DNA from: Lachnospiraceae bacterium
Lineage (GTDB): Bacteria > Bacillota > Clostridia > Lachnospirales > Lachnospiraceae
Assembly: GCA_949383255.1 (NCBI GenBank)
Contig: CASJPF010000011.1
Span: 31,195 to 95,194, forward strand
DNA: 64,000 nucleotides
Direction of reading: 5' to 3'
A model generated the notes under the pieces. It made no database searches. It was given only the letters and a program-made list of their open reading frames with translations, and was not told the DNA's origin. Shown piece after piece: positions 17,418 to 25,890 of this stretch (position 1 is the first letter of the stretch; each line of letters opens with the position of its first letter). Both the position numbers and the translations under genes were made by a program.

Positions 17418-17560
17418 TATTACAGTTCAATGTAGGATTTTGCATTATATTGTAAAGTCCGTAAGAAAAAACATAGTGGCAAAGATATATCAAGCCACGA
17501 AGTGGTTTTACATACCTTGATGCTTGTAATAGAAAGGCGAAGGATAAATTGTTATAAAAA
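17418..17560 (+). repeat. Intergenic repeat family R1, copy 3
   Basis: Begins with TTACAGTTCAATGTAGGAT and TTTTGCATTATATTGTAAA, matching copy 1 closely, contains ATATCAAGCCACGAAGTGG, and ends in CTTGTAATAGAAAGGCGAAGG then ATAAATTGTTATAA. It ends a few bases before the -35 box of the csoR promoter. The rest of 17321-17644 holds that promoter and the divergent asnA leader. Confidence 0.6.
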
Positions 17561-17565
17561 GAAGC

Positions 17566-17592
17566 TTGACAATTACCGTACCGGGGTATAAT
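17566..17592 (+). promoter_or_regulatory. csoR promoter with a candidate CsoR operator in the spacer
   Basis: TTGACA (17566-17571) is followed by overlapping TATAAT-type -10 boxes (17587-17592 and 17592-17597; a TAATAT register gives a 17-base spacer). Between them is TACCGTACCGGGGTA, a G/C-tract dyad resembling CsoR operators that cover the promoter. This fits copper-relieved autorepression; the operator assignment is inferred. Confidence 0.55.
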
Positions 17593-17644
17593 ATAATAAA
17601 AGCAGTAAAAAACAATATTGATTTGGGAAAGGTAGGGAATCACT

Positions 17645-17950
17645 ATGGAAAATGAGACAGTAAGCGTAAGTGACAAGACAAAAGACCGTTCAGAGAAAGA
17701 GTACAAGGATATGATTAATCGGCTGAGCCGCATTGAAGGACAGGTGCGGGGAATTAAGGGAATGGTCGAAAAAAATGCCTATTGTACAGATATTCTGGTT
17801 CAAGTAGCTGCAGTGAATGCAGCGCTTAACAGCTTTAACAGAGTGTTGCTTGCGAATCACATTAAAACTTGTGTGACACAAGATATTAAGGATGGTAAGG
17901 AGGAGACAGTGGATGAGTTGATACAGACGCTGAAAAAGTTAATGAAGTAA
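17645..17950 (+). CDS. csoR: CsoR-family copper-sensing repressor
   Basis: A 101-residue all-helical DUF156 repressor. The copper-binding Cys-His-Cys triad is present: Cys47 (NAYCTDIL), His72 and Cys76 (ANHIKTC), the same spacing as in characterised CsoR proteins. The conserved RLSRIEGQVRGIKGM helix carries the DNA-contact Arg residues. It lies 214 bases upstream of the copper ATPase, which supports copper rather than nickel, formaldehyde or persulfide sensing. Translation starts at 17645 behind AAAGG. Confidence 0.9.
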   Translation: MENETVSVSDKTKDRSEKEYKDMINRLSRIEGQVRGIKGMVEKNAYCTDILVQVAAVNAALNSFNRVLLANHIKTCVTQDIKDGKEETVDELIQTLKKLMK

Positions 17951-17973
17951 AAAGTAAGGATTTGGACATGATA

Positions 17974-18130
17974 AGGAACTGTTAAGAAATTATTCATCAA
18001 TTTGACTTGTCTAAATGTCCATCTTCGGCATCAGATAATCTTGACGTAGCCCGCTACGCCTGTGATTACCTTCTTTGCAGCTGAACATTTATACGGCGTC
18101 AAATTAACGAGTTATTTCTTAACAGTTCCT
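17974..18130. repeat. MITE-like 157-bp palindromic element between csoR and copA
   Basis: Perfect 17-bp terminal inverted repeats, AGGAACTGTTAAGAAAT (17974-17990) and ATTTCTTAACAGTTCCT (18114-18130), enclose further complementary blocks (AATTTGAC with GTCAAATT; AAATGT with ACATTT; GACGTAGC with GCTACGCC at the centre). The whole element can fold into one long hairpin. It has no coding frame. It separates csoR from copA and ends about 35 bases before the copA start. Confidence 0.75.
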
Positions 18131-18164
18131 GAAATAAAATGTATCTGAGAAGGAGTATATCGAA

Positions 18165-20756
18165 ATGGAACAGTATACAGTAACTGGCATGAGTTGTGCT
18201 GCTTGTAGCGCCAGAGTGGAAAAAGCAGTGTCAAAGCTGGAAGGTGTCAGCGCTTGTTCTGTAAGTCTGCTCACAAACTCGATGGGAGTGGAGGGAAGTG
18301 TGTCGGCTGTGGAGGTAATCAGAGCGGTCGAAGAGGCAGGATATGGTGCGTCATTAAAGGGAAAAAGCAATATCCAAAGCAACACTCGCGCAGAACAAGA
18401 AGAAATGTTTAAAGATAAAGAAACGCCAGTGTTAAAGCGCAGATTATGGTATTCTATTGGATTTCTGGTTGTTTTGATGTATTTTTCGATGGGACATATG
18501 ATGTGGGGATTTCCGGTTCCTAAATTTTTACAAGAGAATCATGTTGCAATGGGGCTGATACAGCTTTTGCTTACAATTGCAGTGATGGTCATTAACCAGA
18601 AATTTTTTATCAGCGGTTTTAAAAGCCTTTGGCACAGAGCACCCAATATGGATACACTTGTTGCACTTGGATCGACAGCGGCATTTGTCTATAGTCTTTA
18701 TGCGTTGTTTGTCATGACTGATGCCCAGCTAAAGGGTGACAGCATGGCGGTAATAGAGTATATGCACGAATTTTATTTTGAGTCGGCAGCGATGATATTG
18801 ACCTTAATCACTGTGGGGAAGATGTTGGAAGCGCGCTCGAAAGGGCGCACAACAGATGCGCTGAAAGGTTTGATGAAAATATCGCCAAAGACCGCAGTTT
18901 TGGTGCGAGATGGCATTGAGACAGAAGTTCCCATTGAGGCGGTGGCAGTGAATGATATTTTTGTAGTGCGTCCAGGGGAGAATATTCCTGTGGATGGAGT
19001 AGTGCTGGAAGGAACTAGTGCGGTCAATGAGGCAGCGCTTACCGGGGAGAGTATTCCTGTGGATAAGCAGGCGGGAGATTTGGTATCTGCGGCTACAGTT
19101 AATCAGTCAGGTTTTATTAAATGCAGAGCGTCGAGAGTTGGAGAAGATACCACACTATCACAGATTATTCGTATGGTAAGTGACGCGGCAGCAACAAAGG
19201 CACCGATTGCAAAGGTGGCTGACCGCGTGTCTGGTGTGTTTGTACCAGCGGTGATTGTAATTGCACTGATAACCATTTTTATTTGGCTTTTGGTAGGTCA
19301 GACACTTGGATTTGCACTTGCTAGGGGAATTTCAGTGCTTGTTATTAGCTGTCCTTGTGCGTTGGGGCTTGCCACGCCAGTAGCAATTATGGTTGGAAAT
19401 GGTATGGGGGCTAAAAATGGCATTATGTTTAAGACTGCAGTGTCTCTTGAGGAGGCGGGAAAGGTTTCTATTGTAGCACTTGACAAAACCGGAACCATTA
19501 CAAGAGGAGAGCCGAAAGTGACAGATATTGTTCCTGCTGCGGGTGTATCAGAACAAGAACTAATTTGTATGGCATATGCACTAGAACAGAAGAGTGAGCA
19601 TCCATTAGCACACGCTGTCAATATATACGCGGAGGCGTATTTTGCCGACCATCCAGAGTGTGCCAAAGAGCAAATGATAGAAGGTTCTGATTTTAAAGCA
19701 TTGCCTGGCAATGGATTGACAATCGTTGTCAACGGCAGAGAGTTGTATGGTGGAAGCGCAAAATTTATTGGAGAGAAGATAAAGATTCCACAGGAGTTTA
19801 TACAGCAGTCTGAAAAGCTTGCAGAGGAAGGAAAAACACCACTGTTTTTTGCAGATGACAAGTTACTTGGTATGATAGCAGTCGCAGATGTGATAAAAGA
19901 GGACAGCAGGCAAGCTGTAGAAGAATTGCAAGGTATGGGAATCCATGTTGTAATGTTGACTGGTGATAATGAACGTACTGCAAAGGCTATTGGAAAGCAA
20001 GTTGGTGTTGATGAAGTGATTGCGGGTGTGCTTCCTGACGGGAAGGAGAGCGTGATACGAAGCTTAATGAAAAAGGGAAAAACTGCCATGGTAGGAGATG
20101 GTATTAATGACGCGCCGGCATTGACAAGGGCAGACATTGGTATTGCGATTGGTGCTGGAACAGATATTGCGATTGATGCCGCGGATGTAGTGTTGATGAA
20201 AAGTCAGTTAAGAGATGTTCCGGCAGCGATTCGGTTGAGTCGAAGGACATTGACCAATATTCATGAAAATCTTTTCTGGGCGTTTTTTTACAATGTAATA
20301 GGGATTCCGCTGGCAGCAGGTGTATGGATACCACTTTTGGGGTGGCAGCTTAACCCAATGTTTGGTGCTGCTGCGATGAGTTTGTCTAGTTTTTGTGTGG
20401 TGACAAATGCACTGCGGTTAAATTTGATAGATGTATATAGTACAAAACATGACAAGACATATATCAGTGGCAAAAAGGAGCATATACAGTCACAGACTGT
20501 CTATGAATATAAAAATCAAGAAGTCGAAAAAGGAGAGATGACTATGACAAAGACAATGAAAATTGAAGGAATGATGTGTGGGCATTGTGAGGCGAGAATA
20601 AAGAAATGTTTAGAGGCGCTTAATGGTGTGTCAGAGGCAGTGGTCAATCATGAGGCAGGGACAGCAGTGTTGACCCTAAGCGCAGAAGTCAGCAACGAGA
20701 CTTTGAAAAAGGTAGTAGAAGAACAGGATTATAAAGTAGTATCTGTGGAATCGTGA
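18165..20756 (+). CDS. copA: Copper-exporting P1B-type ATPase with C-terminal CopZ-like domain
   Basis: An 863-residue Cu(I) ATPase. Order: an N-terminal heavy-metal-binding domain with [14 protein letters not shown] (residues about 5-18); eight membrane helices with CPC in [14 protein letters not shown] (about 395); phosphorylation motif DKTGTITRG (about 440); SEHPLAHAV; and [16 protein letters not shown]. After the last helix and a charged linker, a second metal-binding domain (about 794-863) carries [17 protein letters not shown]. That domain is the size of a free CopZ chaperone and is preceded by an internal ribosome site. csoR lies upstream. Confidence 0.94.
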   Translation: MEQYTVTGMSCAACSARVEKAVSKLEGVSACSVSLLTNSMGVEGSVSAVEVIRAVEEAGYGASLKGKSNIQSNTRAEQEEMFKDKETPVLKRRLWYSIGFLVVLMYFSMGHMMWGFPVPKFLQENHVAMGLIQLLLTIAVMVINQKFFISGFKSLWHRAPNMDTLVALGSTAAFVYSLYALFVMTDAQLKGDSMAVIEYMHEFYFESAAMILTLITVGKMLEARSKGRTTDALKGLMKISPKTAVLVRDGIETEVPIEAVAVNDIFVVRPGENIPVDGVVLEGTSAVNEAALTGESIPVDKQAGDLVSAATVNQSGFIKCRASRVGEDTTLSQIIRMVSDAAATKAPIAKVADRVSGVFVPAVIVIALITIFIWLLVGQTLGFALARGISVLVISCPCALGLATPVAIMVGNGMGAKNGIMFKTAVSLEEAGKVSIVALDKTGTITRGEPKVTDIVPAAGVSEQELICMAYALEQKSEHPLAHAVNIYAEAYFADHPECAKEQMIEGSDFKALPGNGLTIVVNGRELYGGSAKFIGEKIKIPQEFIQQSEKLAEEGKTPLFFADDKLLGMIAVADVIKEDSRQAVEELQGMGIHVVMLTGDNERTAKAIGKQVGVDEVIAGVLPDGKESVIRSLMKKGKTAMVGDGINDAPALTRADIGIAIGAGTDIAIDAADVVLMKSQLRDVPAAIRLSRRTLTNIHENLFWAFFYNVIGIPLAAGVWIPLLGWQLNPMFGAAAMSLSSFCVVTNALRLNLIDVYSTKHDKTYISGKKEHIQSQTVYEYKNQEVEKGEMTMTKTMKIEGMMCGHCEARIKKCLEALNGVSEAVVNHEAGTAVLTLSAEVSNETLKKVVEEQDYKVVSVES
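20531..20546 (+). promoter_or_regulatory. Internal ribosome binding site and start within copA (possible free CopZ)
   Basis: AGGAG (20531-20535) is 8 bases before an in-frame ATG at 20544 (codon 794). Initiation there would give a 70-residue CopZ-like protein starting MTKTMKIEG and ending with copA at 20756. The spacing is as good as at the main starts in this window. Whether it is used is inference. Confidence 0.55.
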
Positions 20757-20763
20757 TAAGATA

Positions 20764-20820
20764 AAAAAAACACAGAAGAATGCATCTTAACACAGAAAAA
20801 TGCATCTTCTGTGTTTTTTT
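20764..20820 (+). terminator. copA terminator with an internal direct repeat
   Basis: AACACAGAAGAATGCATCTT and AACACAGAAAAATGCATCTT stand in tandem. The first copy also pairs with TGCATCTTCTGTG before seven T, forming a terminator stem. The tandem copy gives two alternative pairings. Confidence 0.65.
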
Positions 20821-20821
20821 A

Positions 20822-20910
20822 TGCACATGAGCGCCCAAAGGAATATTGTCAGCGAAGCTGACGGGTGCCTAGCGCACGGGTAGGGAAGTCTTATCTTCCC
20901 TACTCGATTG
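20822..20910 (+). repeat. Post-terminator structured element R2, copy C
   Basis: GAGCGCCC pairs with GGGTGCCT (about 20829-20868) around GAATATTGTCAGCGAAGCTGAC, whose GTCAGC/GCTGAC forms a perfect hairpin. A second stem, GTAGGGAAG and CTTCCCTAC, is a perfect 9-bp match, followed by TCGATTG. It is the best-formed of the three copies. The rest of 20757-21092 is the terminator and the promoter of the next gene. Confidence 0.65.
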
Positions 20911-20941
20911 AAATAAATCGAACATTTTTTTGCTTTTGCGC

Positions 20942-20970
20942 TTGAAAAAATGTAAAATAATGTTTATAAT
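20942..20970 (+). promoter_or_regulatory. Promoter of the prodomain-like lipoprotein and protease genes
   Basis: TTGAAA (20942-20947) and TATAAT (20965-20970) are 17 bases apart, about 120 bases upstream of the lipoprotein start. No other promoter is obvious before the subtilase gene, so the two may share this one. Confidence 0.55.
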
Positions 20971-21092
20971 AAAAATTGTTTAAATACAATATACTTATTC
21001 GTTAAAATTGCTTATAAAAAAGACGCAGAAAACTTTAAGGGTAGTGTTGTTAAGAACAAGGGCAAAATAAAAAATGGAAAGTAGGTGAGAGT

Positions 21093-21482
21093 GTGCGCAG
21101 AATAGGTGGATTTCTATTTGGAGTCCTATGTATTGGTATGTTTGGCAGTTTGTTAGTGGCTTGTAACGACAGACGAAAAATGGATGAAAGTTCTATTCCA
21201 AAAATTTCACAATTTATTGAGACGGAAAACGCTTCTGAGATCGAGAAAAAGCAGACGGAGTTGATTGCGTTGGCAGAAGATCAGACAGAGGCAGAAAAGA
21301 CAGCAAAACTTTACGGAATAGAATTGATTTCATTTTCAGATGGCGTGGCAGTTTATACGACAGACAAAGATTTACAAGAATTAATGGAGTTGGGGGATAA
21401 CAATGGATATCCAACATTGACAGTGAACAGCAATCACTATCAGTTGGAAAGATTGAGTGAAGTTGCTGATGACGTGCAGTAA
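21093..21482 (+). CDS. Lipoprotein resembling the neighbouring protease prodomain
   Basis: A 129-residue predicted lipoprotein starting at a GTG behind GTAGGTGAG; the signal ends in LLVAC (Cys near residue 24). The mature part aligns by eye with residues about 240-305 of the subtilase encoded 84 bases downstream: LISFSDGVAVYTTDKDLQE here against LKSFGDGVAVILLSEKR there, both preceded by a run of about 18 residues ending in an A-x-G pattern and followed by a Pro-containing tail with NSNHYQLE or PNYYYRLFE. In the protease that segment sits just before the catalytic domain, where prodomains act as foldases and inhibitors. A membrane-anchored inhibitor or chaperone for the protease is inferred, not shown. 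Confidence 0.65.
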   Translation: MRRIGGFLFGVLCIGMFGSLLVACNDRRKMDESSIPKISQFIETENASEIEKKQTELIALAEDQTEAEKTAKLYGIELISFSDGVAVYTTDKDLQELMELGDNNGYPTLTVNSNHYQLERLSEVADDVQ

Positions 21483-21566
21483 ATACTTTTAACTGTGTGG
21501 TTGTAAATAATAGTGTGAAAGCTTTAGCGCATGTTTGAAATACACTTTAGGAAAGGGGAAAGGAAA

Positions 21567-24500
21567 ATGAAATTAAAGAGAACAAAGATCGTTTCTGCCA
21601 TATTAGCTGTGTCTATGGTTCTCAATACAACAGGGATAACCGTTTTGGCAGAATCGAACGATAAGGCAGATGCTATTGCGTCTGAAACAGAAACAAATTT
21701 GGAAACGCTGATAGATGCTATGGAATCTGAAGAGGAGACGATAACAGAAACCGCAGAGGAATCAGATTCTTTCGAGGAGACAATAGAGTCCTCTTCCTCT
21801 GAGGAGATAGTGACAGAAACAGTTTCCATTGAAGAAGTAACAACGGAAGCCATTTCAACGGAAGAAACAACAATGGAGATTGTTTCTTCTGATATAGAAG
21901 AAACAACAGAATTAGAAGCAACAGAAACAGAGTCAACAGAAGAGACAACGATAGAAGAAACAGAGACAGAAGAGACGACGATAGAAGAAACAACGATAGA
22001 AGAAACAGAGACAGAAGAGACAACGACAGAAGAAACAATGATAGAAGAAACAGTGACGGAAGAGACAACGATAGAAGAAACAGAGACAGAAGAGACAACA
22101 TTGACTTTAGAGGAGATAGAAACAGAGACAGCTGAAAAAACAGATGCTCTATTTTCGGGGCTTCCAGAAGATTATACACTTTCGTCAAAACAGCAGAAAG
22201 ATAAATCCACATTAGCAGCGTTTGCGGATGAGATATTAGAACTTGAGGAGGAATCCGATGATTCTGAGGCTTATGTAAAAGGAGAAGTGGTATATTTGAC
22301 AGACAGCCAAGAAGATGCGCTGGCTGTTGCAGAAGGCTTTGACGGTGAGCTTAAGAGTTTTGGAGATGGCGTGGCTGTTATTTTACTTAGTGAAAAACGG
22401 ACTGTAGGGCAAGCAGTAAAAGCAGCGTCAAGTAAATCTTATAATCTTCCAGCGGTTTGGCCTAATTATTATTATCGACTTTTTGAAGAATATAATGATC
22501 CTGCGTTAAAAGAGAACAGTGAATACTATCAGTGGGCACATGAGTACATTGGCGATCAGTATGCGTGGGAGAACGGTTATAAAGGGGAGGGTGTTAAAAT
22601 TGGTATTATTGACACCGGAGTACATAGCACACATGAAGATTTAAAAGAGAATGTAGCACAGAATCTGACAATGGTTTCAGAAGGTGGAGCTGCGACAACA
22701 ACAGACCCAGAAGGACATGGAACACATGTTGCGGGTATTGCTGCCGCCGTTGCAAACAATGGAAAAGGAGGGGCAGGTATTGCTCCAGATGCACAGATAT
22801 ATGCATACAGCGTTATGGATTCGAATGGTAATATGCTAGATGAGTATATTCTAAGAGCGATTAATAGGGCAATTGATGATGGCGTGGAAGTTGTCAACAT
22901 GAGTCTAGGAAGCGGTTACTATAATGGAAATGAAGAGAGTATAATAGAGAAAGCATATCAAAATGGTGTTGCCATATTTGCAGCGGCTGGAAATGAAGCT
23001 ACAAATGGGTATGAATATCCCGCCTCTTATGATAATGTGTGTTCTATTGCCGCGATTATGCAAGATGGAAGCAAAGCAGGATTTACCAATTACGGAGATA
23101 TGATTGACCTTGCTTTTCCCGGTGTGGAGATATATTCTACGATTAATGATTCTGATGATCAGTCCTATGATTTTATGCAGGGTACTAGTATGGCATGCCC
23201 TGTTGCGGCAGGGACTGCGGCGGTGATTTTGTCTGCATCAAATGAGATAGACGCACTTAAGGGAAAGAGCGGATCACAGAAAGTTGACGCGCTGTTTTCT
23301 ATTATGAAGAAAAATGTTGTGAAATCTTCTTCCTCCAAAATAGGTGCAGGTACTACTTATTTGCCGAAAGTATTAGGAATCAAAATTGCGGCGGTAGATG
23401 AGGCTCCTCAAGCGCCAGTAATTAAAAATACAGAAAATACGACTACATTTAAAAAAGAATGGGAGGATATATCCATTGAGTGTAGTTCGCCGGATACGGA
23501 GATTTATTATTCTATCAATGGTAAAAAACCTGCATTTAAAAATGGTATTGTGACAAATGGTGAGCCATTGATAGAAGGAAAAGCGCGCGTCGGTGGTGCA
23601 AAGCAGGTTACTTTGAGTGTGATTGCAGTAAACCATATTACAGGCAAGGCAAGCAAAGTGGTTTCACAGAAATATAGTTTTGAGCCAGAACCTTCCAGTG
23701 TGACGATCACTGCCGCAGACTCTGTAAACAAAATTGCTAAAGGGAAGAGTTTAACGCTATATGCAGCAGTTGAGCCTTCTTATGCAAAATTTGGAAATGG
23801 TAAAGTTGTCTGGGAAGTAGCGGATAATTACAGTGGGGTTAAGGTAAACAATAATGGTAAAGTAACAATAGAGAAAACTGCGTCTGCGGGTGAGTGTAAA
23901 ATTCTTGCAAAAGCAGGTGCAGTACAAGACGAATTTTATCTGACGATTTTAGATTCGGTAAAAATTAAAAAGATTACTTTTGTTACGAAAAAGTATACAA
24001 TCTATACAGGAGATTCGATCAATATTCTTAAAAAAGAAGATGACAGCAATAATCTTACAATAGACGGCGGAGAAATCACAGATATTGTATGGAGCAGTAA
24101 TAATCAGAAGGTTGCAGTTGTAGATGCAAATGGAATGGTTACTGCATTGGGTCCGGGAAAAGCAGTTATCAAAGCAACTGCCAATGATGGAAGCAAAAAA
24201 GCTGCAAGTTGTACCATTACTGTAAAACAGCTTGCAGATAGCATTGTATTAAAAGGTCCAGAAAAGATAGCAGCTGGCAAAAGCGCAGTGATTCAGGCGA
24301 GTATATTGCCAATCAATGTATCGAGCAAAAAATTGAACTGGGCTGTTAAACCAATTGAAAATGCGAGTGGTATTGTAACAGTCAATGCAAGTGGAAAGGT
24401 TTCTGTCAAGAAGGGTGCAAGTGGAAAATTTGAGGTGACCGCAACGGAGAAAGGCGTTCCGGAAGGAAAAGAGCCTAAGATGGCAAGCACCTCATTTGAA

Positions 24501-25451
24501 GTTGTAACAAGTCCAATTACAAAGATTGGAATACCAAAAACAGTGAATTTATTTACTGTATCGGGAAATTACAATGCCCCGACACAATTTCAGCTAAAAC
24601 CAGAAGTGGAAGGCGGTGATGGCAAAGGGATTCAATTTATAAGCAGTGCACCGGGAATCGCATCGGTTGATTCCAGTGGATTGATTGTGGCACATTCCAG
24701 TGGAAAAGCAACAATTACTTGCAGTGCGACAGATGGAAGTAATAAAAAGGCAAAGTGTAATGTTGTGGTAAGTGTTCCTATGTCAAGAATTGCTATTGTG
24801 CCCAAAAATGGTAATGAAGGGATTGTCTCTGTAGGTTCAAAGATTACACTTTCTGCAAAAATAAGCAACAATTTTGGAAAAGCAGCAAACCAGAAGGTGA
24901 AATGGAGCATTATGTCCGGCGGAGAGCAGTATGCTGAGATCGATGAAAATAAAGGGATTATAAAGGGAATCACATCGGTTATTACATCAAATCGATATCC
25001 GCAGATTTATGTTAAGGCGGAGGCAGCAGATGGAAGCGGCGTAAGCGCTGTTTATCCAGTGATTGTGATTCCAAAAGTTGATAAGTTAAATTTTGAGTGG
25101 GATGGATTTAGTAATAATATTAATAGTAAAGGGATATATTTTTCCCTCTCTATGTCTATGAAGGGATATCCGAATGAGGTTTTTGTACCTTCCTATAATG
25201 TTGATATTAGTGGTGGAAAGGGAATTGGTTATCATACAATAAAGGGAGGATTTATCTTGGTCCCAACAAAACCAACAACAGATAAAACGTATTCGCAGTT
25301 AGTCATATCTGAAAATATGGTGCGGTGCAAAGACAGCGATATTCAATCTGTGACTGTGACCGTAACATTGAAAGATGGCTCAAACAAGAAAGCTGTACAA
25401 AAACTCAATTTAATTTATACAAAAGACCAGCAAATAATCCTTTTGGAATAA
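21567..25451 (+). CDS. Large secreted subtilisin-like serine protease with Ig-like repeats
   Basis: A 1294-residue S8 peptidase. Signal peptide (MKLKRTKIVSAILAVSM to VLAES); a Glu/Thr-rich low-complexity stalk (about 50-190) built of ETETEETTIEE-like units; a prodomain-like segment (about 235-305); catalytic domain with Asp349 (IIDTGVHSTHED), His384 (GHGTHVAGIAA), the oxyanion Asn in AAAGNEA, and Ser541 (GTSMACPVAAG). Then a chitobiase-C-like domain (about 630-705, TEIYYSINGKKP) and several BIG2-type Ig domains to the end. No LPXTG or SLH anchor was found, so retention may use the Ig domains. ATG 21567 follows GGGGAAAGG; an upstream in-frame start at 21531 lacks such a site. Confidence 0.93.
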   Translation: MKLKRTKIVSAILAVSMVLNTTGITVLAESNDKADAIASETETNLETLIDAMESEEETITETAEESDSFEETIESSSSEEIVTETVSIEEVTTEAISTEETTMEIVSSDIEETTELEATETESTEETTIEETETEETTIEETTIEETETEETTTEETMIEETVTEETTIEETETEETTLTLEEIETETAEKTDALFSGLPEDYTLSSKQQKDKSTLAAFADEILELEEESDDSEAYVKGEVVYLTDSQEDALAVAEGFDGELKSFGDGVAVILLSEKRTVGQAVKAASSKSYNLPAVWPNYYYRLFEEYNDPALKENSEYYQWAHEYIGDQYAWENGYKGEGVKIGIIDTGVHSTHEDLKENVAQNLTMVSEGGAATTTDPEGHGTHVAGIAAAVANNGKGGAGIAPDAQIYAYSVMDSNGNMLDEYILRAINRAIDDGVEVVNMSLGSGYYNGNEESIIEKAYQNGVAIFAAAGNEATNGYEYPASYDNVCSIAAIMQDGSKAGFTNYGDMIDLAFPGVEIYSTINDSDDQSYDFMQGTSMACPVAAGTAAVILSASNEIDALKGKSGSQKVDALFSIMKKNVVKSSSSKIGAGTTYLPKVLGIKIAAVDEAPQAPVIKNTENTTTFKKEWEDISIECSSPDTEIYYSINGKKPAFKNGIVTNGEPLIEGKARVGGAKQVTLSVIAVNHITGKASKVVSQKYSFEPEPSSVTITAADSVNKIAKGKSLTLYAAVEPSYAKFGNGKVVWEVADNYSGVKVNNNGKVTIEKTASAGECKILAKAGAVQDEFYLTILDSVKIKKITFVTKKYTIYTGDSINILKKEDDSNNLTIDGGEITDIVWSSNNQKVAVVDANGMVTALGPGKAVIKATANDGSKKAASCTITVKQLADSIVLKGPEKIAAGKSAVIQASILPINVSSKKLNWAVKPIENASGIVTVNASGKVSVKKGASGKFEVTATEKGVPEGKEPKMASTSFEVVTSPITKIGIPKTVNLFTVSGNYNAPTQFQLKPEVEGGDGKGIQFISSAPGIASVDSSGLIVAHSSGKATITCSATDGSNKKAKCNVVVSVPMSRIAIVPKNGNEGIVSVGSKITLSAKISNNFGKAANQKVKWSIMSGGEQYAEIDENKGIIKGITSVITSNRYPQIYVKAEAADGSGVSAVYPVIVIPKVDKLNFEWDGFSNNINSKGIYFSLSMSMKGYPNEVFVPSYNVDISGGKGIGYHTIKGGFILVPTKPTTDKTYSQLVISENMVRCKDSDIQSVTVTVTLKDGSNKKAVQKLNLIYTKDQQIILLE

Positions 25452-25478
25452 GATGTATTACATTATCCGAATTTTTTC

Positions 25479-25507
25479 TTGACAAATAATAGACATGCGT
25501 TTATAAT
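25479..25507 (+). promoter_or_regulatory. tyrS promoter
   Basis: TTGACA (25479-25484), a 17-base spacer and TATAAT (25502-25507): a full consensus vegetative promoter at the head of the T-box leader. Confidence 0.8.
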
Positions 25508-25514
25508 CATGAAT

Positions 25515-25839
25515 ATCGAAAAAGCTGTGAAAAGAATAAGTAGCTTTCATGGGAACTTACAGAAAGTTGCCGGTTGATGAGAGGCGCAAGGGAAAATGAG
25601 AGGGAATACATCTTGGAGCTGCACACCGAAATTGATAGATAAGATTTGTAAAAGTAGGCTGTGACGGAGTTCTTGAACGTTATATCAAGAAGAGTATCGG
25701 AGAATGATTTTAATTTGTTTTCCCGTACTTGCTGAGGCATAGAATGTGAGTTCTGTGTAAAAAAAGGTGGTAACACGTGGTATATTGATAAAAAGTACCT
25801 CGTCCTTTGAGTAATTAATATTCATGGGGCGAGGTTTTT
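25515..25839 (+). promoter_or_regulatory. Tyrosyl T-box riboswitch leader of tyrS
   Basis: The 439-base gap before tyrS is a T-box leader that senses uncharged tRNA-Tyr. Visible parts: a Stem I region with AGTAG and a candidate specifier TAC (Tyr codon) at 25607-25609 in GGGAATACATC; the T-box sequence AAGGTGGTAACACG at 25764-25777, whose TGGT would pair with the ACCA-type tRNA end; and a terminator, ACCTCGTCCTTTG with GGGGCGAGGTTTTT, at about 25797-25837. Uncharged tRNA would stabilise the antiterminator and switch tyrS on. Confidence 0.88.
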
Positions 25840-25890
25840 GCGTTTCTTTAAAATCTTTCCCCTACGCAGTATGAAAAGGAGAGAAAAAAG

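Noticed and set aside
19298..20137. 279-codon minus-strand frame inside copA
   Set aside because: It lies fully opposite well-supported CopA motifs, with composition expected of an antisense shadow and no start-site support.
21718..22212. Long minus-strand frame rich in Leu and Ser opposite the protease stalk
   Set aside because: It is the complement of the Glu/Thr repeat codons (GAA, GAG, ACA) and has no ribosome site; an artefact of low complexity.
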